This document shows, piece after piece, positions 1-10,965 of a stretch of 64,000 nucleotides of DNA. Source of the DNA: Flavobacterium crocinum. Lineage in GTDB: Bacteria; Bacteroidota; Bacteroidia; Flavobacteriales; Flavobacteriaceae. Under the pieces are notes generated by a model that was not told where the DNA came from, did no database searches, and worked only from the letters and a program-made list of their open reading frames with translations. Every line of letters begins with the position of its first letter. Position 1 is the first letter of the stretch. A program made the translations under genes and the position numbers. The DNA lies in contig NZ_CP029255.1 in assembly GCF_003122385.1 (NCBI RefSeq), forward strand, positions 4,340,001 through 4,404,000. The letters are read 5' to 3'.

Positions 1-241
1 ATGGTTTGGCGCTTTCGATCAGGATGGAAAAGACAACTTAGTTTTTGCGAAGAAAAAACTAAAAATGCCACTATTAGCAATGGGCGGAGAATATTTCGCG
101 GCTGCTTTCCTTAAAGATCATTCCAAACTAGTGGCAGAAAATGTAACTGAATCTAAAATTGCGGGCGCTGGACACTGGTTGGTTCAGGAAAATACAGCTC
201 AGGTTCAAAAAGATTTATTGGCATTCTTTCTTGGTAAATAA
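1..241 (+). CDS. Alpha/beta-fold hydrolase, C-terminal part (5' end outside window)
   Basis: Reading from base 2 gives about 79 residues ending in a stop at 239-241. The tail carries the alpha/beta-hydrolase pattern MPLLAMGGEYF (strand before the acid/cap region) followed by KIAGAGHWLVQE, where the His of GHW is the likely catalytic His, and a final helix QVQKDLLAFFLGK. This resembles epoxide-hydrolase/haloalkane-dehalogenase-type proteins, but the nucleophile elbow lies outside the window, so the reaction cannot be named. A palindromic repeat begins 25 nt after the stop. Confidence 0.7.
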   Translation, partial: WFGAFDQDGKDNLVFAKKKLKMPLLAMGGEYFAAAFLKDHSKLVAENVTESKIAGAGHWLVQENTAQVQKDLLAFFLGK

Positions 242-266
242 ATAACCCTTTGGATATCGTTTTTTC

Positions 267-404
267 AACACATAGAAACATAGATTTTTATTTATATAAA
301 AGTTTTTAAAAAGAAACTAGTTTCTAACACATAGCTAGCTATGTTTATTTTAAACAAGTGAAACGCCTTTTCTGAGGCTTTGGATAACTATGTTTCTATG
401 TGTT
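267..404. repeat. MITE-like palindromic repeat, family A, copy 1
   Basis: A 138-bp element bounded by a perfect 17-bp terminal inverted repeat, AACACATAGAAACATAG at 267-283 and its reverse complement at 388-404. Inside are the palindrome GAAACTAGTTTC, a second small hairpin built from CACATAG/CTATG, and the block GTGAAACGCCTTT. The same ends and internal blocks recur at 46539-46676 and 58238-58369. It carries no ORF. Confidence 0.85.
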
Positions 405-439
405 AAAAATTACCCTCAACAGATTAAATAACAAAAATT

Positions 440-2203
440 ATGAAAAGGTTAATTCTATTTTTTCTGTTTTTTTCTGCGCTTTTATCTCAAGCGCAGCAGA
501 AAGCAGACTTGATTATCTACAACGGAAAAATTGCAACCATGCAGAAACAAAACGAATTTGTTGAGGCAATTGCGATTAAAGACGGAATTATTCTGGACAC
601 CGGAACGGAGAAAAATATTCTTTCTTCCTATAAATCTTCGGCAACAAAATTAGTTGATGCTAAAGGCAAAACGGTAATTCCGGGATTGAATGACAGTCAT
701 ATGCATGTGATTCGCGAAGGTTTAAATTATAATTCGGAGTTGCGCTGGGATGGCGTAAAAACCTTAAAACGCGCCATGGAAATGCTGAAAGAACAAGCAG
801 CAAGAACACCGGAAGGCGTTTGGATTAAAGTTATAGGAGGCTGGAATGAATTTCAGTTTGAAGAAAAAAGACAGCCTACAATTGACGAAATCAACGCTGC
901 AGTCCCTGATAAACCAGTTTTTATCACTTATTTATATGGAAAAGCTTTCCTGAATAAAAAAGGAATTGAAGTTTTAAAATACACCAAAGACACGAAATAC
1001 GAAGGAAGTCTTTTGGAACAAGATGCAAACGGAAATTTAACCGGTTTGATGTATGCCAAAGAAACCCCAAAAGCCATTTACACCACTTTAGGATTGACTA
1101 CAAAATTAACTCCGGAAGAACGCATCAATAGCTCGATGCAGTTTAATCGCGAATTGAATCGCTTTGGATTGACTAGTATAATCGACGCGGCCGGCGGAAG
1201 TCAAAATTTCCCTGCGGATTATGTGACTTCTTTGGAATTGGCAAAGCAAAACAAACTAAGTCTTAGAATTTCTTATTATTTGTTTGCTCAACAAAAAGGC
1301 AAAGAATTGCAGGATTATGAAAAATGGGTTTCGGAAACTCAAATCAATAAAAATGATAATTTGATAGTTCCAAATGGTTATGTAGAAGAAGGCGCCGGAG
1401 AAAACATAGTTGCTTCTGCAGCTGATTTTGAAAATTTCCTAGAACCGAGAATTGTTTTGTCTGACGAAATGGAAAAAGATCTTGAACCAATTATCCGATT
1501 ATTAGCGAAAAACAAATGGCCTTTTAGACTTCACGCGACGTACGGCGAATCGATTGACAGGATGCTGAATGTATTTGAGAAAGTAAACAAAGAGATTCCG
1601 TTTAATGGTTTGCGATGGTTTTTTGATCATGCTGAAACCATTACGTCTTCAGAATTGAAACGTGTTAAAAAATTGAATGGCGGAATTGCAGTTCAATTCA
1701 GAATGTATTATCAGGGAGAATTGTACAACAAACTATACGGAGTGCCGAAAACACAATTACCTCCTATCAAAAAAATGTTGGAACTAGGAATTCCGGTTGG
1801 AATGGGAACCGATGCTACCCGAATTTCAACTTATAATCCTTGGATGTCTTTGCATTGGTTACTTACAGGAAAAACAATTGGCGGGATGCAGTTCTGGCCA
1901 AAAGATCAGGTTTTGGATAAATTCACTGCCTTGAAATTATACACTTCTGGAAGCGCTTGGTTTTCGGGCGAAGAAAAAGAGAAAGGAAAACTGGTAAAGG
2001 GAATGTATGCCGATTTGGCGATTATTTCTGATGATTATTTTTCGCTTAAACCAGATGATATCCGAAAAATAGAATCGGTTTTGACGGTTGTGAATGGCAA
2101 AATTGTTTACGCTTCTGCAGAATATAAAGATCTGAATCCTGAGATTCCTGCTGTTATTCCGGATTGGTCTCCTGTTAAATATTTTGGAGGTTACCAAAGA
2201 TAA
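440..2203 (+). CDS. Secreted amidohydrolase, YtcJ-like (amidohydrolase family 3)
   Basis: 587 aa with a signal peptide ending near residue 19 (SQAQQ). The N-terminal small beta domain (ADLIIYNGKIATM) leads into the metal-binding HxH of IPGLNDSHMHV (His87 and His89). Later metal or active-site segments are RLHATYGESID, WFFDHAETI and GMGTDATRIS, and a C-terminal LVKGMYADLAIIS strand closes the composite beta domain. Members are metal-dependent hydrolases of amides, ureas or related bonds; the substrate cannot be deduced. It is periplasmic or secreted and is followed on the same strand by an MBL-fold protein and a porin, which may share its pathway. Length and domain order are normal for the family. 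Confidence 0.85.
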   Translation: MKRLILFFLFFSALLSQAQQKADLIIYNGKIATMQKQNEFVEAIAIKDGIILDTGTEKNILSSYKSSATKLVDAKGKTVIPGLNDSHMHVIREGLNYNSELRWDGVKTLKRAMEMLKEQAARTPEGVWIKVIGGWNEFQFEEKRQPTIDEINAAVPDKPVFITYLYGKAFLNKKGIEVLKYTKDTKYEGSLLEQDANGNLTGLMYAKETPKAIYTTLGLTTKLTPEERINSSMQFNRELNRFGLTSIIDAAGGSQNFPADYVTSLELAKQNKLSLRISYYLFAQQKGKELQDYEKWVSETQINKNDNLIVPNGYVEEGAGENIVASAADFENFLEPRIVLSDEMEKDLEPIIRLLAKNKWPFRLHATYGESIDRMLNVFEKVNKEIPFNGLRWFFDHAETITSSELKRVKKLNGGIAVQFRMYYQGELYNKLYGVPKTQLPPIKKMLELGIPVGMGTDATRISTYNPWMSLHWLLTGKTIGGMQFWPKDQVLDKFTALKLYTSGSAWFSGEEKEKGKLVKGMYADLAIISDDYFSLKPDDIRKIESVLTVVNGKIVYASAEYKDLNPEIPAVIPDWSPVKYFGGYQR

Positions 2204-2235
2204 TAGCTCGTTGAATAAATGAGAATTGCACGCAG

Positions 2236-2262
2236 ATTTAAACAGATTTAGGCAGATTTAAA
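2236..2262. repeat. Short direct repeats of a GCAGATTTA-like unit
   Basis: Three near-copies (CGCAGATTTA, ACAGATTTA, GCAGATTTA) lie head to tail just after the amidohydrolase gene. They resemble a fragment of the CCACAGATTAA repeat seen complete at 21565-21659. Confidence 0.4.
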
Positions 2263-2323
2263 AGGGATTTTATTTTAAATACTCTCTTTTGAAATGATTG
2301 CAAAAATGCAAAATGTTTCTCTT

Positions 2324-2391
2324 TAGCCCTGATCGTAGTGATATCCTTTGCTTTTTTTCTTTAAAAAAGCAAAGATATAACGGAGAGCAGG
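2324..2391. repeat. Long imperfect hairpin repeat (GCCCTGAT...AGCAGG type)
   Basis: The left arm reads CCTGATCGTAGTGATATCC then TTTGCTTTTTT; the right arm AAAAAAGCAAAGATATAACG then GAGAGCAGG is nearly its reverse complement over about 30 bases. It sits between the amidohydrolase and the MBL-fold gene. It could end transcription of the upstream gene and also looks like a dispersed flavobacterial palindrome. Confidence 0.6.
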
Positions 2392-2461
2392 AATCCATGC
2401 TGCCAAAAAATGCCTTTTGCCTTTGCTTCTAAAAAATACTGACCACTTAAAAATTATAACC

Positions 2462-3475
2462 ATGAAAAAGATTAATCTTATTTTAATGATAATAGTAATG
2501 CTGTTTTTAGTACAGCATACTTATGCGCAATTTCCGATGCCTCCTAAAGTTCCGATTTGGGATGCGAATAAAGTGACTTTGCAATTGCATAAAATTTCGG
2601 ATAATGTTTATGCGGTTTCGCCATCGACAACTGAAACTGAAACTACAAAAGGAATTCCGCAAGCGACTTCGGCGGGGTTTATTGTGGGCGATAAAGGCGT
2701 TTTGCTGATTGAAACGATGTTGAGCAAACGTCTGTATGATCAATTGCATAAATTGATTCGGTCTGTTACGCCAAAACCTATTGTTTATGCTGTAAATACT
2801 AGCGATCACGGCGATCATTGCTTTGGAAATTATTTACTTCCGAAAGAAACCATTTTGATACAAAACGAATTCTGCAAAGAAAATCTTGCCAAGAATTACG
2901 ACGGAATCAAACAATTTATGATCATGCTTTTTGGAAAAGACCGCGGGATTGAACAAAGCGTTTATCGTCCTGCGGATCTTACTATTGCTCTAAATCAAAG
3001 TTTGAAAATTGATTTAGGAAGAGGGAAAATTGTTGAAATCCTCAATGTTGGAACGGCACAATCTCCTGCAGATTTATTTGTTTTTCTGAAAGATTCAGGC
3101 AAAAATGTATTGTGGGCAGGAAATCCTTTTATTGCTGAAAGTCCGACGATTCCCTGGCTTTTTGACGGCTATTTTCTGGAACCAGTTCGGAATCTTCAGA
3201 AAATCTACGATATGATTGACGACAATGATGTTGTCGTTCCGGGGCACGGTCGAATTACTAATAAAAAAGGAATTAAGTATACAATTGATTATGTCAATGC
3301 TTTGAAAACGAATGTTGAAGATGCCGTTAAAAAAGGCAAAACTTTAGACGAAGTTAAAGCAACCGTGACGATGAAAGAATTTGATAAAGGTTATGTGCTT
3401 TTTAACTGGTTGCATTACAATTTCAATATTGCGAACGCTTACAATGATATTAAGAAAAACAGTTTAGGCAAATAG
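2462..3475 (+). CDS. Secreted metallo-beta-lactamase-fold protein with a degenerate metal site
   Basis: 337 aa from the ATG at 2462. An in-frame ATG at 2417 exists, but 2462 begins a clean signal peptide (MKKINLILMIIVMLFL...TYAQ). The MBL order is visible: VLLIETM; the site TSDHGDH, where HxHxDH reads S114-D115-H116-G117-D118-H119; then AQSPAD where most members have GHTPGD (Gln200 for His); then WAGNPF where Asp is expected (Asn221); and finally the intact PGHG (His262). Three of seven usual zinc ligands are therefore changed. The fold usually hydrolyses lactams, esters or thioesters; here activity may be altered or absent. The stop is 2 nt from the next ATG, so it is translationally close to the porin gene. 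Confidence 0.8.
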   Translation: MKKINLILMIIVMLFLVQHTYAQFPMPPKVPIWDANKVTLQLHKISDNVYAVSPSTTETETTKGIPQATSAGFIVGDKGVLLIETMLSKRLYDQLHKLIRSVTPKPIVYAVNTSDHGDHCFGNYLLPKETILIQNEFCKENLAKNYDGIKQFMIMLFGKDRGIEQSVYRPADLTIALNQSLKIDLGRGKIVEILNVGTAQSPADLFVFLKDSGKNVLWAGNPFIAESPTIPWLFDGYFLEPVRNLQKIYDMIDDNDVVVPGHGRITNKKGIKYTIDYVNALKTNVEDAVKKGKTLDEVKATVTMKEFDKGYVLFNWLHYNFNIANAYNDIKKNSLGK

Positions 3476-3477
3476 CC

Positions 3478-4845
3478 ATGAAAAAATCTATTCTACTATT
3501 TCTTATTTATTTTCAGCTTCAGGCGCAATCTTATCCTGACTTTAAGCCATTGCGTTTTGACGAGAATTATGAAGTTTTGCAAAAAGATACGGTCAAAAAA
3601 AACTGGTACAAAACGATGAAACATATACCTCTCTCCTCCTCGGGGAAAACGTATTTGAGTTTTGGAGGAGAGATTCGGTATCAATATTTCTATGTCAAAA
3701 ACGAAAAATGGGGTGACGATCCTCAAGATCCGGACGGTTATATTTTAAACCGTTTATTGCTTCACGCCGATTTTCATTCAAGCAAATACTATCGAGCTTT
3801 TATTCAATTGCAAAGCAGTAATGCTAACGGAAGAATCGATCCGAGTCCGGTTGACAGTGATCCGCTTGAAGTACATCAGGGTTTTATTGATGTGAATGTG
3901 ATTTCAGAAAAAAACAAAAAATTGATTTTTAGAGCTGGAAGACAGGAGTTAAGTTACGGTTCTCAACGTTTGGTTGCTGTTCGCGACGGGCCAAATAATC
4001 GTCAATCTTTTGATGCGGTAAAAGCTATTTTAGGTTTTAATAATTATAGAGCCGATTTCTTTTACAGTCATTATGTAGTCGCTCAAGACGGCATCTTTGA
4101 TGATTATTCGAATAAAAAAAGACAATTCTGGGGAAGTTATTTTGTGATTAATAAAATTCCAGCCATCAAAAATATTGATCTGTATTACCTCGTATATTAC
4201 AGAGAAAACGCCAATTTTGATGATGCCAGCGGAAAAGAACATCGCCATTCTGTCGGAACCAGAATCTGGGGAAAATATGAGGAGTGGCGTTATGATTTTG
4301 AAGCGCTTTATCAGTTTGGAAGTGTTGAATCTAAAGATATTAAAGCTTGGACGGCTTCTTTAAATACGGGTTATAGATTTACTTCGGTCGTTTTACATCC
4401 TGAAATTGGATTTAAATTCGAATTAATCAGCGGAGATAAAACAAACGGGGACAATACGTTAAACACCTTTAATCCACTGTTTCCAAGAGGTGCTTATTTT
4501 GGATTGGCTTCTGTAATTGGACCTTCAAATTTGGTTGACTTCCACCCTTCTATTAGTCTTGAATTGTCCAAAAATATAGATTGGGTAATAGATTATGATA
4601 TGTTTTGGAGATACAGCAATCAAGACGGAATTTATGGACCAAACACGATCATGATTTATCCGGGAGATTCGACAACGGCAAAAGAAATTGGAAAACAATT
4701 GGAAAGCGAGATTATTTATACTCCAAATCAATATCTCTATTTCAGATTTGAAGCAACTTGGTTTAAAGCGGGGGATTTCCTTAAAGCAGCCGGAACTGGA
4801 AAGAATATGTTTTTTACGGGAGTTACGACGCAGATTAAATTTTAA
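3478..4845 (+). CDS. Outer-membrane alginate-export-type porin
   Basis: 455 aa. A short signal peptide (MKKSILLFLIYFQLQAQ) is followed by alternating amphipathic beta-strands typical of a monomeric outer-membrane barrel: YLSFGGEIRYQYFYV, ILNRLLLHADFHSS, YYRAFIQLQSS, LIFRAGRQELSYGSQRLVA, ending in FFTGVTTQIKF with a terminal Phe. LSYGSQRLVAVRDGPN and the strand pattern fit the AlgE/alginate_exp family, which allows diffusion of anionic or small solutes. Nothing shows that alginate is the substrate. It lies 2 nt behind the MBL-fold gene, so the two are probably one operon; the solute may be a product of the upstream hydrolases (inference). Confidence 0.8.
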   Translation: MKKSILLFLIYFQLQAQSYPDFKPLRFDENYEVLQKDTVKKNWYKTMKHIPLSSSGKTYLSFGGEIRYQYFYVKNEKWGDDPQDPDGYILNRLLLHADFHSSKYYRAFIQLQSSNANGRIDPSPVDSDPLEVHQGFIDVNVISEKNKKLIFRAGRQELSYGSQRLVAVRDGPNNRQSFDAVKAILGFNNYRADFFYSHYVVAQDGIFDDYSNKKRQFWGSYFVINKIPAIKNIDLYYLVYYRENANFDDASGKEHRHSVGTRIWGKYEEWRYDFEALYQFGSVESKDIKAWTASLNTGYRFTSVVLHPEIGFKFELISGDKTNGDNTLNTFNPLFPRGAYFGLASVIGPSNLVDFHPSISLELSKNIDWVIDYDMFWRYSNQDGIYGPNTIMIYPGDSTTAKEIGKQLESEIIYTPNQYLYFRFEATWFKAGDFLKAAGTGKNMFFTGVTTQIKF

Positions 4846-4864
4846 GTTTTTGTGCTGAAAATTG

Positions 4865-4942
4865 CTCGCAAAGTCATCAAGGCGTAAAGTTTTATTAAAA
4901 TGCTTTAAGCAGAATAACTTTGCGCCTCTGCGACTTTGCGAG
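4865..4942. repeat. Palindromic repeat, CTCGCAAAGTC type
   Basis: A 78-bp element with ends CTCGCAAAGTC (4865-4875) and GACTTTGCGAG (4932-4942), exact reverse complements. The arms continue imperfectly inward (AAGGCGTAAAGT against ACTTTGCGCCT). It lies between the porin and deacetylase genes. A CGCAAAGACTCAGAGACGC fragment of the same family appears near 15524. Confidence 0.75.
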
Positions 4943-4994
4943 ACTAAAACATAAAGAATAAAAATACTTTGATAAAATTCAAAAAAGTAAAAAA

Positions 4995-5945
4995 ATGACA
5001 ACAAGAAGAAATTTCATAAAAATGGCAGGTTTGACTAGCGCGGCTGTTATGGCAAATCCTGCTGATACCTTTTCAAATCCTATAAAAGAAGAAAAAATAA
5101 AACTCCAAACACAAAATAAATGGCTAGATGGATCAAGATTAGTAGTTTCTGTTTCTATGCAGTTTGAAGCCGGAGGTCAGCCACAAAATGCAGAAAGTCC
5201 GTTTCCGCAGAACATGCAGAAAGGCTATAATGATTTTCCTGCTGAAACCTGGTACCAATACGGTTATAAAGAAGGAATTCCGAGAATGTTGGACAATTGG
5301 GACAAACATGGCATAAAAGTGACTTCGCACATGGTAGGTTCTGCTGTATTGCAAAATCCGCAACTGGCAAAAGAAATTGTACAACGCGGACATGAAGCTG
5401 CGGCACACGGAATGAACTGGAGTTCGCAATACGCCATGCCTTACGACGAAGAGAAGAAATTCATCAAAGCCGGTGTTGATGCTATCAAAAGTGTTACCGG
5501 TTTTACTGCTGTTGGTTATAATGCCAACTGGCTTCGTCGTGGCGAAAATACATTGAAAATCCTTCAGGAATTAGGTTTTACGTATCACATAGATGATTTA
5601 AGCCGGGATGAACCTTTTATTATTCAGGTCAATAAAAAAGATTTTACGGTTGTTCCTTATACCATCCGTTGTAATGATATTGTTTTGATTGAAGGCAAAA
5701 ACTTTTCTTCAGACCAATTCTTTAATCAGGTAAAAGCAGAATTTGATCAGCTTTATGCGGAAAGCGAATTTAAACGCAGACAACTGTCTATAAGTTTTCA
5801 TGACAGAATTGGAGGCACTCCGCAAATGGTTAAAATGACATCTGATTTATTAGAATATATCAAAAAACACAATGGAGTGACTTTTAAAAGAAAAGACGAA
5901 ATTGCTAAAATGGCTTTAGAGGATAAAACTTCTATCAGGGAATAG
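4995..5945 (+). CDS. Polysaccharide-deacetylase-like protein with a twin-arginine signal
   Basis: 316 aa. The start MTTRRNFIKMAG is a twin-arginine-type signal, suggesting export folded, perhaps with a metal. The body follows the NodB/PuuE-like deacetylase barrel: RLVVSVSMQFEAGGQP at the first strand, GIPRMLDNWDKHGIKVTSHMVGS, the HEAAAHGMNWSSQY block with candidate metal His residues, GFTAVGYNANWLRRGENT, and SFHDRIGGTP near the end. The canonical first-strand metal Asp pair is not obvious (SMQFEAG in its place), so it may act on a C-N or N-acyl bond of a small molecule, as in allantoinase-like PuuE relatives, rather than on chitin. A bidirectional terminator follows at once. Confidence 0.7.
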   Translation: MTTRRNFIKMAGLTSAAVMANPADTFSNPIKEEKIKLQTQNKWLDGSRLVVSVSMQFEAGGQPQNAESPFPQNMQKGYNDFPAETWYQYGYKEGIPRMLDNWDKHGIKVTSHMVGSAVLQNPQLAKEIVQRGHEAAAHGMNWSSQYAMPYDEEKKFIKAGVDAIKSVTGFTAVGYNANWLRRGENTLKILQELGFTYHIDDLSRDEPFIIQVNKKDFTVVPYTIRCNDIVLIEGKNFSSDQFFNQVKAEFDQLYAESEFKRRQLSISFHDRIGGTPQMVKMTSDLLEYIKKHNGVTFKRKDEIAKMALEDKTSIRE

Positions 5946-5990
5946 TATTATTTAGAAATAAAATATAGAACCAACTTTATAGCAAAAAAA

Positions 5991-6013
5991 AAGACGCCGA
6001 TTTACGGCGTCTT
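5991..6013. terminator. Bidirectional intrinsic terminator between deacetylase and katG
   Basis: The stem AAGACGCCG / CGGCGTCTT (9 bp, 5-nt loop) is preceded by an A-run and followed by T-rich sequence, so it can stop transcripts from both converging genes. Confidence 0.85.
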
Positions 6014-6033
6014 ATATAAAAATAATCAGAAGA

Positions 6034-8697
<2,664 letters not shown>

Positions 8698-9987
8698 TTA
8701 TTTACCACTAGAAGCGGTAATATTTCCTAATTTAAGTCTGAAATCCGGTCTTCTTGCGTTGTAAGCATCAACAAAAGTTTCCTGGTTTTCAGTATGCGAA
8801 TAAACATTAGCAAAAATGCTGTTTCCATACCAATTTTCTAAGTCAGTATTATCTTTATTGTTTTCTGTAAAGATGTTACCGTTACATTGATTGAAAAACA
8901 TTTCTTCAAATTTTATTTTCTTAAGATTAGCAGAATTGATTTCTGTTTTACTGTCTATTAATACTGCCGGATTAAATCCTGAAACAACACTTCTTTTTAA
9001 TTCTAAAGATGCATTTTCGGCAACATAAACCGCCTCTTTTACTAAGCCAGACTGGATATCTGCTTTAATATTTTCACTATCGTTAAGCAATGTAACGTTT
9101 GAAGCTGACACTGAAGTAAACTTTTTAGTAAAGTCAGTTTCGTTTTTCTTTTCGTATCCTTTTACTTCCAAACATCTTGAGCCATCTTTATTACTTGATA
9201 AATAAGAAGATCTAACTGCTAAAGAATTATACAAACGTGCCTGAACACCTTGTGTAAATTTAAAATCGTCATTAATTGATTTGTATGAAACCAATTGAGA
9301 AGCATTTACATCTCCGCCATAAAAAGCAAAAGAGTCACCTCCAGAATAGCTCACCATAATATTTTCAATCACAGTTTTATTACCAACTCCCGCAACAGTT
9401 AAGCCATTAAAAGTATCAAATCCTTTAACTTTTTTACCTGCAAATTCGATTCTCACAAACTTTAAAACTCCTGAGTTAGCAGCTTCATTGGTTCCACCAT
9501 AAACAGTAAGGGCAGGATCAAGATCTAAATTATAAGAACCTACACTTCCAAATTTATTGATAGGAGCATCACCAAGAACTACTACTCCACCCCAGTCACC
9601 AGCTTTTTTAAGGCTTTTGTTTGAAGTAAAAATAATAGGATCTGTTTCCTGACCGATTGCCATAATCTGAGCTCCTTTCGTAATAACTAAAGTACCTTTA
9701 GTTTCAGCATCTCCAATGATTACAGTCCCTGGTTCAATTGTAAGCACAGCATTATTTGTAACATATACATTTCCCTGAAGAACGTATACATTTCTTTTTA
9801 GCAATTTTGTATTCTCCGTAATGTTTCCTGCTAAAATTTGATTTGCTTCCTTAGATTCAACTTTATGAGGTTTGAACTCTGTCCAGTTATCCAACCAGTT
9901 GTTGTATCCAATAATTCCTTTTTCCTGTTGTGCATTTACGCCGGCTGCTGTCAGCAATAAACACACTAATAAAGTAATTTTTTTCAT
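8698..9987 (-). CDS. Secreted right-handed beta-helix-like protein, function unknown
   Basis: 429 aa with a clear signal peptide (MKKITLLVCLLLTAAGVNA/Q). Short strands and turns repeat through the body: NVYVTNNAVLTIEPGTVIIGD, KGTLVITKGAQIMAIGQ, DPIIFTSNKS, DWGGVVVLGDAPIN, RIEFAGKKV, GLTVAGVGNKTVIENIMVSYSGGDSFAFYGG. This is the pattern of a parallel beta-helix and is common in Bacteroidota secreted proteins, often beside T9SS tails, but no sorting domain is visible here and no catalytic motif could be recognised. It is transcribed alone, between its own terminator and a 414-nt upstream gap. Candidates are a cell-surface adhesin or glycan-binding protein; the function is unassigned. Confidence 0.65.
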   Translation of the reverse strand: MKKITLLVCLLLTAAGVNAQQEKGIIGYNNWLDNWTEFKPHKVESKEANQILAGNITENTKLLKRNVYVLQGNVYVTNNAVLTIEPGTVIIGDAETKGTLVITKGAQIMAIGQETDPIIFTSNKSLKKAGDWGGVVVLGDAPINKFGSVGSYNLDLDPALTVYGGTNEAANSGVLKFVRIEFAGKKVKGFDTFNGLTVAGVGNKTVIENIMVSYSGGDSFAFYGGDVNASQLVSYKSINDDFKFTQGVQARLYNSLAVRSSYLSSNKDGSRCLEVKGYEKKNETDFTKKFTSVSASNVTLLNDSENIKADIQSGLVKEAVYVAENASLELKRSVVSGFNPAVLIDSKTEINSANLKKIKFEEMFFNQCNGNIFTENNKDNTDLENWYGNSIFANVYSHTENQETFVDAYNARRPDFRLKLGNITASSGK

Positions 9988-10401
9988 AATCTTGGGGCTT
10001 TAGTGGTATTATTAATTGGCACGTTGAGTTAAAAAAATATCAGTTATATATTTAAACCTCAGTACTTAATCCGGATAAATCTCATTTCATCAGCAGTAGA
10101 AATTAAAAACTATTAACGAAATCCGGAAATGCCTTTATACAAACTTAAGCAAATAATTGCATAAAATCCCAGTGTTTACTGATATTTAACAATTGTTAAC
10201 CGCAAAATAACATTCTCTAAAATCAAAAAAACCTCTTAACCTGAAATAAAAAATGCCGGAATAAAACAATTCTCTAAGTAAAAATGCTTAGTATCGAACA
10301 TCACTTTGGCAGAAATCATTTAAAACAAGGCTAAACAGAGTCTTTACAGCTTCTCAAACAAAAAATTGATTTATGTTTTTGCAGTTTGTACTTTTGCCTT
10401 T
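9988..10401. other. Intergenic between divergent beta-helix and RNA-methyltransferase genes
   Basis: It holds the upstream regions of both divergent genes. Notable items are a 14-bp perfect palindrome TTAACAATTGTTAA at 10186-10199, a possible operator, and the methyltransferase promoter at 10366-10396. No coding ORF was found. Confidence 0.5.
10366..10396 (+). promoter_or_regulatory. Bacteroidota-type promoter of the RNA methyltransferase
   Basis: TTG at 10366-10368, 20 nt, then TACTTTTG (TAnnTTTG) at 10389-10396. The predicted transcript start falls within a few bases of the ATG at 10402, so the mRNA would be leaderless or nearly so. Confidence 0.5.
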
Positions 10402-10860
10402 ATGAATGATAATTTTACAAATGAGTATTTCGGGATAGGAATACAAAATGGTAAAACGCCCGAAAACCTGGGTGTTTTATGGCGATCTGCTCAAAACTTA
10501 GGAGCCACTTTTATATTTACCATTGGTAATCGATACGCAAAACAGGCTTGTTATACACACGATGCTGTAAAAGCAATTCCTTATTTTCATTACGAAACTT
10601 TCGAAGCTTTTTTTGAAAATCTACCAAAAGGAGCTCGATTAGTTGGTGTTGAACTAACTGATAAAGCTGTAGATCTGGAAACTTTTGAACATCCCAGACG
10701 TTGTGTTTATCTGTTGGGAGCAGAAGATCACGGCCTGTCTAAAAAATCTATGGAAAAATGCCATCATTTAGTAAAATTTAAATCGGTAAAAAGTTTAAAT
10801 GTGGCTGTTGCAGGAACTATTATTATGTATGATCGAAATTTACCTAAACCACGCTCTTAA
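10402..10860 (+). CDS. SpoU/TrmH-family RNA 2'-O-methyltransferase
   Basis: 152 aa from ATG 10402. The frame stays open upstream only through a TTG at 10366, but 10402 begins the fold and lies just after a promoter. Family motifs are in order: GIGIQNGKTPENLGVLWRSA (motif 1, with the conserved Asn and Arg), the LLGAEDHGLSKK loop (motif 2) and SLNVAVAGTIIMYDR (motif 3), which form the trefoil knot that binds S-adenosylmethionine. Such proteins methylate ribose 2'-OH in tRNA or rRNA; the exact target is not clear. Small size and lack of an N-terminal extension fit a TrmL-like or generic SpoU protein. Cytoplasmic. Confidence 0.9.
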   Translation: MNDNFTNEYFGIGIQNGKTPENLGVLWRSAQNLGATFIFTIGNRYAKQACYTHDAVKAIPYFHYETFEAFFENLPKGARLVGVELTDKAVDLETFEHPRRCVYLLGAEDHGLSKKSMEKCHHLVKFKSVKSLNVAVAGTIIMYDRNLPKPRS

Positions 10861-10965
10861 AATTAATCCATTTATACGTAAATCTAGCACTGTTTTTATT
10901 CTTTGGTAAGAAACAATTTCCTATTTTAGTGGCACTTACTAAAACCTTACCAAGACTAAACTTCA

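Noticed and set aside
2417..2461. Upstream in-frame ATG for the MBL-fold gene
   Set aside because: It would place 15 charged and polar residues before a perfect signal peptide; ATG 2462 is the better start.
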